Part shown: in pieces, positions 5,300 to 11,944 of the stretch | How positions within the stretch are numbered: the first letter of the stretch is position 1 | How the letters are laid out: the number at the start of each line of letters is the position of its first letter | Source of the DNA: an uncultured Oscillospiraceae bacterium | GTDB taxonomy: Bacteria; Bacillota; Clostridia; Oscillospirales; Oscillospiraceae | Length of the DNA stretch: 15,794 nucleotides | Assembly (NCBI GenBank): GCA_947628975.1 | Contig: CANRBW010000017.1 | Location: 1 to 15,794, forward strand | Direction of reading: 5' to 3' | Program-made: the position numbers and the translations under genes | The notes under the pieces: model-generated | The model's database searches: none | What the model saw: only the letters and a program-made list of their open reading frames with translations | What the model was told of the DNA's origin: nothing

Positions 5300-7462
5300 T
5301 TACATGAAGATACCAACCCCGCCGTCCACCAGCAGGGCCAGACCGGTGGATTCGTTGTACAGGGTCAGATCGGTCAGCACGGCCAGGTCGTCCTCTTGAA
5401 TATCCAGTGCACCCCGGGCGTTGAGGGCGTTGAAGTGGTTTTCGTACACGTTCACGGAGAACTTCCCGGCCTTGCGGAGCAGGGCCCGGCTGCGCTCGCC
5501 GCTTTGCAGACGGGCGGCCAGCGCCTTGGCCTCCTCCGTGCGGGGGATGAGGACGGCGCGGGTGTTCTGGTCGATGAGGCGGAATTCTCGGGCCACCTCG
5601 GCAAAGGGGAAAGAGGGATGGTGCGGGTCCTGTACTCCATCCTCGAACCGGGGGACGATGCACTTGCTGTCGATTTCCTCTCCGCTGAACAGATGCAGGG
5701 CGGTGAAATAGCGCTCGATGGCCTCCGGCGTGTCCAGGGCAGGGCAGTCCCGGGTGACGGAGCGCATGACCTCCAGGGGCCGTTTCATGGAGTGGGGCAG
5801 GGTGGAGGCGTAGGCGCTGTCGGGCTGGAAGATGTACACGCGGCTGTCGTCCAGTGGGCGCTTTCCCTCCCGGTTGCACCGCCCGGCGGCCTGGACGACG
5901 GAGTCCAGCCCCGCCTCGGCCCGGTAGACGGCGGGGAAGTCCACGTCCACCCCGGCCTCGATGAGGCTGGTGGACACCACCCGGCAGGGGAGGCCCGCTG
6001 TCAGACGATCTTTGATGGTATCCAGGACTTCCCGGCGGTGTTCCGGCGTCATGAGGGTGGACAGGTGGAAGCTGGCCTCCTGATTCAACAAGCCGTAAAC
6101 CGTCTGGGCCTGCTTGCGGGTGGATACGATGCAGAGGACCTGTTCGTGACTGTTGAGCCGCTGGGCCAGGTCCTCGTCGGACAGCTGACCAAGGTGCTCA
6201 TAGCGCACCCGCTGAAAGACCTGGGTGGGAATTTCGGGGGCGATCTCCCTGGGGACCAGTTCCGGCGCGATGGCGGTAAACATGGGTCCCAGGGCGGGCT
6301 GGGTGGCGGTACACAGGACGCAGGACGCGCCGTAGTTCGCGGTGAGTTCCGCGATGGCCCGGACGCAGGGCAGCAGATAGGGCAGGGGAATGGTCTGGGC
6401 CTCGTCAAAGATGATGACGCTGTCGGCCAGGTTGTGGAGTTTCCGGCACCGGGATGGCTTGTTCGCAAACAGGGACTCGAAAAACTGCACCGCTGTGGTC
6501 ACCACCACTGGCAGATCCCAGTTCTCGGATGCCAGCTTTTTCCGCTCCTTCTCCGGGTCCGGCTGGCCGCTCTCGTCGTCGCCGAAGTCCACATTGGAGT
6601 GGTGCTCCAGAACCGTGTCCTCCCCCAGGACCTTGCGGAAGGTGTCCGCCGTCTGTTCGATGATGCTGGTGTAGGGGATGACGTAGACGATCCGCTTTTT
6701 CCCGTGGGCTTTTGCGTGGCGCAGGGCGAAGGCCAGGGAGGAGATGGTCTTGCCGCCGCCGGTGGGCACCGTCAGGGTGAACAGTCCGGGGACCTGGGCG
6801 GTCCCGGCGTCCATGCAGGCCCGGAGAATATCGCAGCGGGTCCGGTTCAACTCTGACTTGGCGTCCCACCAGGGGGAGATGTAGTCCTCCAGCCGGGCCA
6901 GCAGCTCGTCCGTGGTGACATTACTGCCCCGGGGCGGGTGCGTCCCCCGCATGAAGGCCTCGGTGTCCAGGAAGTCCGCGTCCACCAGGCAGGAGAACAG
7001 CATCCGGACCCAGAACGCCATAGTGAAGCCGCCCCGGCCCAGGACTTTGGGCGGCCGGAACCGGACCCGCTCCAGCTGGATCTCGTTTGAGAAGTCTACA
7101 TACGGCTCCACCGGCCGCTTGAGCCGCCCGCTCAGGGTGGAATCAGAGAAGGCGTCCCCCTTTCCGCCGCCGTCGGGCAGGCCGCCATGGTGGCCTGCCA
7201 CACAGTAGGCGGCAAGCCAGCCAAAGTATTTGGCGATCTCCTGGGCCCCGGCGGTGGAGTGGTCGGTCTGGATGTTCTCCCCCAGGATGCGGCGCTGAAA
7301 GGCGCGGGAGTACTTCCCAATGTCGTGGGCCAGTCCCAACTGGCGGGCCAGTTCTTCCGCCCCGAAGGGCGCGGCAAAGGAGGCACACAGTTCCGCTACA
7401 TTTCGGTCGTGCTCCAAGATGCTCTGTTCCCGGCCATCTTCTGCGCGATGTGCAAGGTGCAT
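5300..7462 (-). CDS. cas3: Cas3 helicase-nuclease, type I-C
   Basis: Cas3 is recruited by a fully formed Cascade R-loop, then unwinds and degrades target DNA. The product is 720 residues, normal for I-C. The HD nuclease part shows H18, GLAHDIGKYSRAFQ with H46 and D47, and GHHGG with H91-H92. The SF2 helicase part shows Walker A VPTGGGKT (about 232-239), the DEAQ box (353-356), TATQPAL (from 385) and motif VI QAAGRCNREGKR (524-535). The ATG at 7462 is preceded by AAGGAGG (7469-7475) with 6 bases of spacing; the frame continues upstream to a TTG with no such site. The stop is followed at once by a strong terminator, so cas3 looks transcriptionally separate from cas5c-cas1. All key residues are present. 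Confidence 0.96.
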   Translation of the reverse strand: MHLAHRAEDGREQSILEHDRNVAELCASFAAPFGAEELARQLGLAHDIGKYSRAFQRRILGENIQTDHSTAGAQEIAKYFGWLAAYCVAGHHGGLPDGGGKGDAFSDSTLSGRLKRPVEPYVDFSNEIQLERVRFRPPKVLGRGGFTMAFWVRMLFSCLVDADFLDTEAFMRGTHPPRGSNVTTDELLARLEDYISPWWDAKSELNRTRCDILRACMDAGTAQVPGLFTLTVPTGGGKTISSLAFALRHAKAHGKKRIVYVIPYTSIIEQTADTFRKVLGEDTVLEHHSNVDFGDDESGQPDPEKERKKLASENWDLPVVVTTAVQFFESLFANKPSRCRKLHNLADSVIIFDEAQTIPLPYLLPCVRAIAELTANYGASCVLCTATQPALGPMFTAIAPELVPREIAPEIPTQVFQRVRYEHLGQLSDEDLAQRLNSHEQVLCIVSTRKQAQTVYGLLNQEASFHLSTLMTPEHRREVLDTIKDRLTAGLPCRVVSTSLIEAGVDVDFPAVYRAEAGLDSVVQAAGRCNREGKRPLDDSRVYIFQPDSAYASTLPHSMKRPLEVMRSVTRDCPALDTPEAIERYFTALHLFSGEEIDSKCIVPRFEDGVQDPHHPSFPFAEVAREFRLIDQNTRAVLIPRTEEAKALAARLQSGERSRALLRKAGKFSVNVYENHFNALNARGALDIQEDDLAVLTDLTLYNESTGLALLVDGGVGIFM

Positions 7463-7481
7463 TTTAAACCTCCTTAAACTT

Positions 7482-7501
7482 TGATAGTTCAAAGTCTATC
7501 A
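7482..7501. repeat. Short inverted repeat before cas3
   Basis: TGATAG (7482-7487) and CTATCA (7496-7501) form a 6-bp inverted repeat with an 8-base spacer, 8 bases upstream of the cas3 ribosome binding site. It could be a small operator or an mRNA hairpin. I see no convincing promoter in the 71 bases between the ATPase gene and cas3, so cas3 may be read through from the ATPase gene. Confidence 0.35.
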
Positions 7502-7533
7502 GAAGATGGGTCCTATAAAACGGACTGATCTTT

Positions 7534-8862
7534 TCATTTTAGCGCCGCTCCAATCAACCTCTCCGTCTGGTCGGCCATAAACAGGGGGATATTCAGTACG
7601 TCCCCGTCCAGCTTCAGGTTGTCCAGCGAGAAGCGGATGCGCAGTTTGACCTCCTCCGGGAACAGTTCCTTGAACTTCCGCAGGCTCTTGCTGGCGGTGT
7701 TGGCCTCGGACTTGACCTCCACCGGGAAGATGTCGTTCTCCCGCTGGATGAGGAAATCCACCTCATAGGGCGGGTTGTTCTGGCTCCAGTACCGGGGCAG
7801 CACCTCGAACTGCGTGACCAGCGTTTGCAGCACATAGTTTTCCGTCAGGGCCCCCTTGAACTCCGTAAAGAGCCGGTTGCCCTCGCCGAAGGCGGTAGGG
7901 GCCAGTTGCGCCAGGCGCCGGAGCAGGCCCACATCCGCCAGATAGATCTTGAACGCGGACAGGTCGTCGTAGGCGGACACCGGCAGCCGGGGCGCGGCGC
8001 TGCGGTAGACTTTGTGCACCAGCCGGGCGTCCACCAGCCATTGCAGGGCGTCCTCATACTCCCGGGCGCGGGCGCCCTCCTTCACGACCTTGTAGATGAA
8101 CTTCTTGTTCTCCCTGGCCAGTTGGGAGGGGATAGACTTCCAGATCATGGAGATCTTCGGGAACTCCTTCACGTCCGGGTGCTTGGCAAAGTCCCGCTCA
8201 TAGGCCCCGATGATGTTGGAAAGGGCCTCCTGCATGGCCTCCACGTCCCGCTCCTGGGTCCACATCAGCACCGGCTCCGGCATCCCGCCGGTGACGTAGT
8301 ACATCTTGAGTTTTTCTGTCAACGGATTGAAAAAGGCATCCGGGATAGGCTCGATGGTCTCCACGCTGTCCAGATAGGCCGCAAGGTTTTCATCCCCGTT
8401 GGCCAGCAGAAACTCCGTGAAGGTCATGGGGTCCATCTGCATGAAGTTGACCTTGCCCACCGGGAAAGAGGATGGCTTGGCCAGGGCGATGCCCAGCAGG
8501 GAGCCGGCGCAGGCGACGTGGTACTGGGGCGCGTTCTCGCAAAAATACTTCATGGAGTTGATGACCTTCGGGCAGTCCTGCACCTCGTCGAAGATGATGA
8601 GCGTCTTCTCCGGCAGGATCTTCTGCCCGCTGGCCAGCATCAGGTTCTGCAAGATGCGGTCCACATCCTTGGTGGTCTCGAAGAACTGCCGGTACTCCTC
8701 GTGCTCGTCGAAGTTGAAATAGGCAGTGTTCTCGTAGTACCGCCGGCCAAATTCCCGGAGCGCCCAGGTCTTGCCCACCTGCCGCACACCCTTGAGGATC
8801 AGGGGCTTGCGGTGGTTGGAGTTTTTCCATTTCAGCAGGTCGTTCAGGATCAATCGTTCCAT
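7534..8862 (-). CDS. AAA-family ATPase with C-terminal DUF4143 domain
   Basis: The 442-residue protein has the two-part layout of the AAA_14/DUF4143 family. The N-terminal ATPase shows Walker A GVRQVGKT (25-32), Walker B LIIFDEVQ (88-95) and a VACAGSLLG segment (about 116-124). The C-terminal DUF4143 region holds a restriction-endonuclease-like pattern, D369 then E382 and K384 in YEVDFL...FPVEVKS, with E341 upstream. The function is not established for this family; it is widespread and often variable in gut bacteria. I chose the ATG at 8862 (MERLILNDLL) because GAGGTG lies at 8867-8872; an upstream in-frame ATG at 8910 has no such site. It is on the same strand as cas3, 71 bases upstream of it, but has its own promoter. 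No link to CRISPR immunity can be claimed. Confidence 0.9.
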   Translation of the reverse strand: MERLILNDLLKWKNSNHRKPLILKGVRQVGKTWALREFGRRYYENTAYFNFDEHEEYRQFFETTKDVDRILQNLMLASGQKILPEKTLIIFDEVQDCPKVINSMKYFCENAPQYHVACAGSLLGIALAKPSSFPVGKVNFMQMDPMTFTEFLLANGDENLAAYLDSVETIEPIPDAFFNPLTEKLKMYYVTGGMPEPVLMWTQERDVEAMQEALSNIIGAYERDFAKHPDVKEFPKISMIWKSIPSQLARENKKFIYKVVKEGARAREYEDALQWLVDARLVHKVYRSAAPRLPVSAYDDLSAFKIYLADVGLLRRLAQLAPTAFGEGNRLFTEFKGALTENYVLQTLVTQFEVLPRYWSQNNPPYEVDFLIQRENDIFPVEVKSEANTASKSLRKFKELFPEEVKLRIRFSLDNLKLDGDVLNIPLFMADQTERLIGAALK

Positions 8863-8872
8863 AGGGCACCTC

Positions 8873-8917
8873 ATCACACTTTTACATGGGTTTTTATGCG
8901 AATCAATCACACTTTTA
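8873..8917. repeat. Pair of 12-bp direct repeats at the ATPase promoter
   Basis: ATCACACTTTTA occurs at 8873-8884 and exactly again at 8906-8917, 33 bases apart. The second copy overlaps the expected transcription start of the ATPase gene and the first sits just before its ribosome binding site. The spacing of about three helical turns would suit a repressor, possibly autoregulation, but it may be chance duplication. Confidence 0.5.
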
Positions 8918-8921
8918 TTTC

Positions 8922-8950
8922 ATTATATGCTGATACAATGGAAAAAGCAA
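8922..8950 (-). promoter_or_regulatory. Predicted promoter of the AAA/DUF4143 ATPase gene
   Basis: On the minus strand TTGCTT (8945-8950), 17 bases, then a perfect TATAAT (8922-8927). The start would be near 8915, giving a leader of about 53 bases. Confidence 0.75.
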
Positions 8951-8986
8951 GCAGAATTTGGGTAAATTTCATTGACAAGGCGGGTC

Positions 8987-9033
8987 ACAGGGACGGAAAG
9001 TCCCTGTCATGTTGAATTGTGGGCCCACAATTC
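8987..9033. repeat. Hairpin plus 20-bp perfect palindrome
   Basis: ACAGGGAC (8987-8994) pairs with GTCCCTGT (9000-9007) around GGAAA, and 9014-9033 is a perfect 20-bp palindrome centred on GGGCCC (arms GAATTGTGGG). Such clusters of palindromes resemble REP-like or insertion-sequence-end structures. No T-tract follows, so neither is an obvious terminator. Together with the inverted repeat that starts at 9033, this may mark the end of a small mobile element. Confidence 0.55.
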
Positions 9034-9054
9034 GTTGCTTGTTAAGACAAAACC
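9033..9054. repeat. Left copy of a 22-bp imperfect inverted repeat
   Basis: The reverse complement of 9033-9054 matches 9588-9609 at 20 of 22 positions, with core GGTTTTGTCTTA. The copies enclose 533 bp containing the 98-codon ORF. This is the layout of a small non-autonomous element, but no target-site duplication is apparent. Confidence 0.6.
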
Positions 9055-9144
9055 GCACTCCATAGAAGCAATTCACACAAAGGTCTGGACTTTCCGCGCC
9101 CTGACTTCCGGCTTACATAAAGAATAAGCTGGGAGGTCACCGTA

Positions 9145-9441
9145 ATGAAAACACGCGAACACTTTGACCTGCATGTTGGGATTCCAACCACTCGGGAAGT
9201 CAGGGCCAGCCTTGGGGAAACGAAAACGACGTATATCCGCCAAGAGAATCAGGACTATCCGTACGGGGTTTCCAACTATCCTTTTGGAATGGATCGCCCT
9301 TCACAAGATATTGGCCCTGAGAATGTGGCCGGTTCCGTCTACGCCCAACTCCAGGTGTGGGGCGAATCGGGCGGATTTTTAAGTGAATCAATAGAAGGAC
9401 CTTTCCAGCCCGCCATACATTGCCCCTGCAAAGCCACATAA
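9145..9441 (+). CDS. Unrecognised 98-residue protein
   Basis: I do not recognise the family. The ATG has a good ribosome binding site (GGGAGGT, 9131-9137, 7 bases of spacing). The stop lies in the loop of an intrinsic terminator, so start and end signals both fit a real gene. The product (MKTREHFDLHVGIPTTREVR at its start, a Tyr/Pro-rich DYPYGVSNYPFGMDRP middle) has no signal peptide or membrane segment. Its third-position GC is clearly lower than that of the cas and glycan genes, which suggests foreign origin or a decayed gene. It lies between the two inverted repeats at 9033 and 9588. Confidence 0.5.
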   Translation: MKTREHFDLHVGIPTTREVRASLGETKTTYIRQENQDYPYGVSNYPFGMDRPSQDIGPENVAGSVYAQLQVWGESGGFLSESIEGPFQPAIHCPCKAT

Positions 9442-9455
9442 GAGTTTTGCAGGGG
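9423..9455 (+). terminator. Intrinsic terminator at the end of the 98-codon ORF
   Basis: CCCCTGCAAA (9423-9432) and TTTGCAGGGG (9446-9455) form a perfect 10-bp stem with a 13-base loop containing the TAA stop, followed by ACTTTTACATTTT. Confidence 0.75.
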
Positions 9456-9761
9456 ACTTTTACATTTTGGGGAGAAAACAGGGCTATATATAAATAACTA
9501 AATAAATCACCTGCTGAAAAAGAGTAATACATACATAGCAAAAGATGCGGATAAGCGCCAAGTCAGAAAGGAAGGAGGTGCGGAGATGGTTTTGTCTTAG
9601 CAAGCATCGCCGCTGTGATACCACATCGGCAGCTTGTCAGGGGGTGCCCTTGAACCCCGAGAGATCTTGTGATTTAGAATTGTCTAAAATCATGGACCGG
9701 AGCCAATACTCAATCATGGAGAACATTGGTATATCAGCAGGAGGGAAAAGAAAGGAGCAAA
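9456..9761. other. Gene-poor stretch with a dead-end start signal and small palindromes
   Basis: No convincing full gene lies here. AAGGAGGT-like sequence (near 9572-9579) precedes ATGGTTTTGTCTTAG (from 9586), a frame of only four residues that runs straight into the right inverted repeat, as if a gene start had been interrupted or a tiny leader is present. A 16-base palindrome, TTTAGA-ATTG-TCTAAA (9673-9688), could be an operator ahead of the 58-residue gene. A 92-codon frame from 9545 has no supporting signals. Confidence 0.4.
9588..9609. repeat. Right copy of the 22-bp imperfect inverted repeat
   Basis: This is the partner of 9033-9054 (20 of 22 positions match in inverted orientation). 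It begins two bases into the short frame starting at 9586. Confidence 0.6.
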
Positions 9762-9938
9762 ATGACCAACCAGCAAAAGCGAAGTATTATGGCAGAGGAG
9801 ATCTGGCTCAACTACTACAATAACTATCTGTATGAGCACCAGGTGATCACGGAATGGGAGCACACAAAGATGTGCAATGAGATCGCCATCCACTGCGACC
9901 GAAAACGCAAGAGAGCGGAAAAGGATCGGGAGCGGTGA
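9762..9938 (+). CDS. Small 58-residue SHOCT-like protein upstream of the recombinase
   Basis: The ATG at 9762 follows AAAGGAG (9751-9757). The product starts MTNQQKRSIMAEEIW and contains NYLYEHQVITEWEHTKM, which resembles the SHOCT pattern (Leu-Tyr-Glu...Ile-Thr-Glu-x-Glu), followed by a highly basic C-terminus (RKRKRAEKDRER). SHOCT-like small proteins are found in many contexts; the function is unknown, and nucleic-acid binding is suggested only by the basic tail. It ends before a strong terminator, so it is a separate unit from the recombinase, though the pair may travel together. An extended start at 9726 is possible but lacks a ribosome binding site. Confidence 0.68.
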   Translation: MTNQQKRSIMAEEIWLNYYNNYLYEHQVITEWEHTKMCNEIAIHCDRKRKRAEKDRER

Positions 9939-9948
9939 TTTTCTCTGC

Positions 9949-9968
9949 GGAGCGCAGTCTTGCGCTCC
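9949..9968. repeat. Hairpin after the 58-residue gene
   Basis: GGAGCGCA (9949-9956) and TGCGCTCC (9961-9968) form a perfect 8-bp stem with a GTCT loop. No T-tract follows it; the true terminator is the next hairpin. Confidence 0.5.
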
Positions 9969-9994
9969 TACATAGCTTGCTGTGCGGCAAACCG

Positions 9995-10028
9995 AAAAGA
10001 TGCCCGGCTTCGCTGCCGGGCATCTTTT
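9995..10028 (+). terminator. Strong intrinsic terminator between the small gene and the recombinase
   Basis: AAAAGATGCCCGGC (9995-10008) pairs perfectly over 14 bp with 10015-10028 around a TTCGCT loop, and the second arm ends in TTTT. The recombinase -35 box begins two bases later, insulating that gene. Confidence 0.85.
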
Positions 10029-10030
10029 CC

Positions 10031-10058
10031 TTGACAATTTTGATATTCTTTATATAAT
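10031..10058 (+). promoter_or_regulatory. Consensus promoter of the serine recombinase
   Basis: Perfect TTGACA (10031-10036), 16 bases, perfect TATAAT (10053-10058). The leader is AT-rich and about 35 bases long, before GGAGG at 10087-10091. Confidence 0.85.
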
Positions 10059-10098
10059 AAATGTAAAGATGATATAACGAACTTTTGGAGGCACGACC

Positions 10099-11847
10099 AT
10101 GGACATTCACACCGCCCGGCAGCAGCTGCGGACGCGCTCTGTCTACGACCTGCCCATGCGGGTGACCTTCTACGCCCGGGTGTCCAGCGAGAAGGACGAG
10201 CAACTCAACTCCCTGGAAAACCAGATCAGCTATTACAGCGACTTCATCAAGAAGAACCCCCACTGGACCTATGTGGAGGGGTACATTGACGAGGGGCTGT
10301 CCGCCGCCACCACGAAGAAGCGGGAGAGCTTCCACCGCATGGTGGAGGACGGCAAGGCGGGGAAATTCGACTTCATTATCACCAAGGAGATCACCCGGTT
10401 CGCCCGGAACACCCTGGACTCCATCCAGTACACCCGGGAGCTGTTGAACGCCGGGGTGGGCGTCCTTTTTCAGAATGACGCCATCAACACCCTGGACGAG
10501 GACAGCGAGCTGCGCCTCACCATCATGTCGGGCATCGCCCAGGACGAATTGCGGAAGCTGTCCAGCCGGGTGAAGTTCGGCCACGCCCAGGCCATCAAGA
10601 AGGGAGTGGTGCTGGGCAACAGCCGTATCTTTGGCTACCGCAAGGACGGTGGGCGGCTGGTCATCGACGAGGCGGAGGCCCCCATGGTGCGGGAGCTGTT
10701 TGAGCTCTACGCCACCGGGCGGTACTCCATGAAGCAGATCGAGACGCTGTTCTGGGAGAAGGGCTACCGCAACCACAACGGCAAGAAGATCGCCCACACC
10801 ACCATGTCCGGGATGATCAGCAACCCCAAATACAAGGGCTACTACGTGGGCAACAAGGTCAAGGTCATGGACTTCTTCACCAAGAAGCAGAAGTTCCTTC
10901 CCCCGGAGGAGTGGGTGATGTTCAAGGACGAGACGGGGCAGATCGTCCCCGCCATCGTCACCGAGGAGCTTTGGGACAAGGCCAACAAGGTACTGAAGAA
11001 GCGCAGCGAGGATGTGAAGGCCCGCCAGGGCATCTGCAACCACGGCAATCTGCTCACCGGCAAGCTCTACTGCACCCACTGCGGCGCCGCCTACTACCGG
11101 CGGGACAGCGTAGACCGACTGGGCCGCAAGAACAGCAAGTGGGTCTGCTCCGGCAAGATCAAAAACGGGGCGGAGTCCTGCCCCTCCTTCGCCATCTACG
11201 AGGAGGAGCTGAAGCCGCTTCTGCTGGACGTGTTCCGCGAGACAAAGGGGGACGCGGAAACCTACCTGGAGGAGTATGTGGCGCTCTACACCGCCCAGGC
11301 GAGGGAGGAGGATGTGGGGCCGCGGATCGAGGCCCTGCGGGGGCAGATCGACCTGGCCCAGCGGAAAAAGAGCAAGCTGCTCACCTACAACATCGAGGGG
11401 AAGATCACCGACCGGGACTTCCTCTCCATGAACCGGGACTGCGATCGGGAGATCGCGGAGGCCGAGCGGGAGATCTACGAGCTGGAGGAGAGCCAACACT
11501 CCGACCAGGCGTTCAAACAGCACATCGACGCCATCCGCCGGGTGCTCCGGGAGGCCCAGCGGGACGCCGCCCAGGGGATCGTTACCAAGGAGTTCGTGGA
11601 TCGGTATATCGACAAGATCTTCGTCACCCCGGAGGAGGACGGCTCCCTCCGGCTGGACATCCGCATCCTCACCGGCGAGAGCACCCAAAAATTCCTCCAG
11701 AAGCTCGTGCGCCGCGCGGGACACATCACGCCCCCTGACCCGCGACCAGACGAAAACCTAGTAGCCGCAGGGGTTCCAGCCCCCGCAAGTTCTACGGGTC
11801 ACACGTTCAAGAAGATGATCGAGGCCTATGAGAACGGCCTGAAGTAA
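10099..11847 (+). CDS. Large serine recombinase
   Basis: The 582-residue enzyme belongs to the large serine recombinases, which integrate or excise mobile DNA through a covalent phosphoserine intermediate. The N-terminal resolvase domain shows YARVSSEKDEQ with the nucleophile S29 next to R27, and ITRFARN with R100 and R103. The middle recombinase domain includes NSRIFGYRKDGG and a helix around 192-240. The zinc ribbon has C325, C328, C350 and C361. A charged coiled-coil region spans about 405-480. The ATG has GGAGG with 7 bases of spacing and its own consensus promoter. The last 40 residues (PDPRPDENLVAAGVP onward) are Pro/Ala-rich before a short helical end (FKKMIEAYENGLK). No cargo genes or att sites could be delimited, so whether it moves anything is open. 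No catalytic residue is missing. Confidence 0.93.
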   Translation: MDIHTARQQLRTRSVYDLPMRVTFYARVSSEKDEQLNSLENQISYYSDFIKKNPHWTYVEGYIDEGLSAATTKKRESFHRMVEDGKAGKFDFIITKEITRFARNTLDSIQYTRELLNAGVGVLFQNDAINTLDEDSELRLTIMSGIAQDELRKLSSRVKFGHAQAIKKGVVLGNSRIFGYRKDGGRLVIDEAEAPMVRELFELYATGRYSMKQIETLFWEKGYRNHNGKKIAHTTMSGMISNPKYKGYYVGNKVKVMDFFTKKQKFLPPEEWVMFKDETGQIVPAIVTEELWDKANKVLKKRSEDVKARQGICNHGNLLTGKLYCTHCGAAYYRRDSVDRLGRKNSKWVCSGKIKNGAESCPSFAIYEEELKPLLLDVFRETKGDAETYLEEYVALYTAQAREEDVGPRIEALRGQIDLAQRKKSKLLTYNIEGKITDRDFLSMNRDCDREIAEAEREIYELEESQHSDQAFKQHIDAIRRVLREAQRDAAQGIVTKEFVDRYIDKIFVTPEEDGSLRLDIRILTGESTQKFLQKLVRRAGHITPPDPRPDENLVAAGVPAPASSTGHTFKKMIEAYENGLK

Positions 11848-11871
11848 GCTGGCGCGTAACGGCGGACACAA

Positions 11872-11911
11872 AAAGGCCCTCTGGAACAGGACTCTGTTCC
11901 AGAGGGCCTTT
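11872..11911. terminator. Bidirectional terminator between recombinase and cell-wall hydrolase
   Basis: An 18-bp perfect stem (11872-11889 with 11894-11911) closes on a GACT loop and is flanked by A-run and T-run ends, serving the converging genes on both strands. Confidence 0.88.
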
Positions 11912-11944
11912 GCCCTGTCGGGAGGCGGCCCGTTTAGGGCGGGG

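Noticed and set aside
5273..6856. 527-codon plus-strand frame opposite cas3
   Set aside because: It has Gly/Val/Gln-rich, motif-free sequence and is antisense to an intact Cas3.
7534..8862. ATPase as a CRISPR accessory protein
   Set aside because: DUF4143 ATPases occur in many contexts; adjacency to cas3 alone does not support a role.
9545..9823. 92-codon frame upstream of the 58-residue gene
   Set aside because: No ribosome binding site, no recognisable composition, and it overlaps the better-supported small gene in another frame.
9939..10098. Attachment site of the serine recombinase
   Set aside because: Hairpins are explained by termination; no paired att-like core could be identified within the window.
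9847..11724. 625-codon minus-strand frame opposite the recombinase
   Set aside because: It is a low-complexity Leu/Val/Gly sequence without motifs; the opposite strand has a full recombinase with promoter and ribosome binding site.
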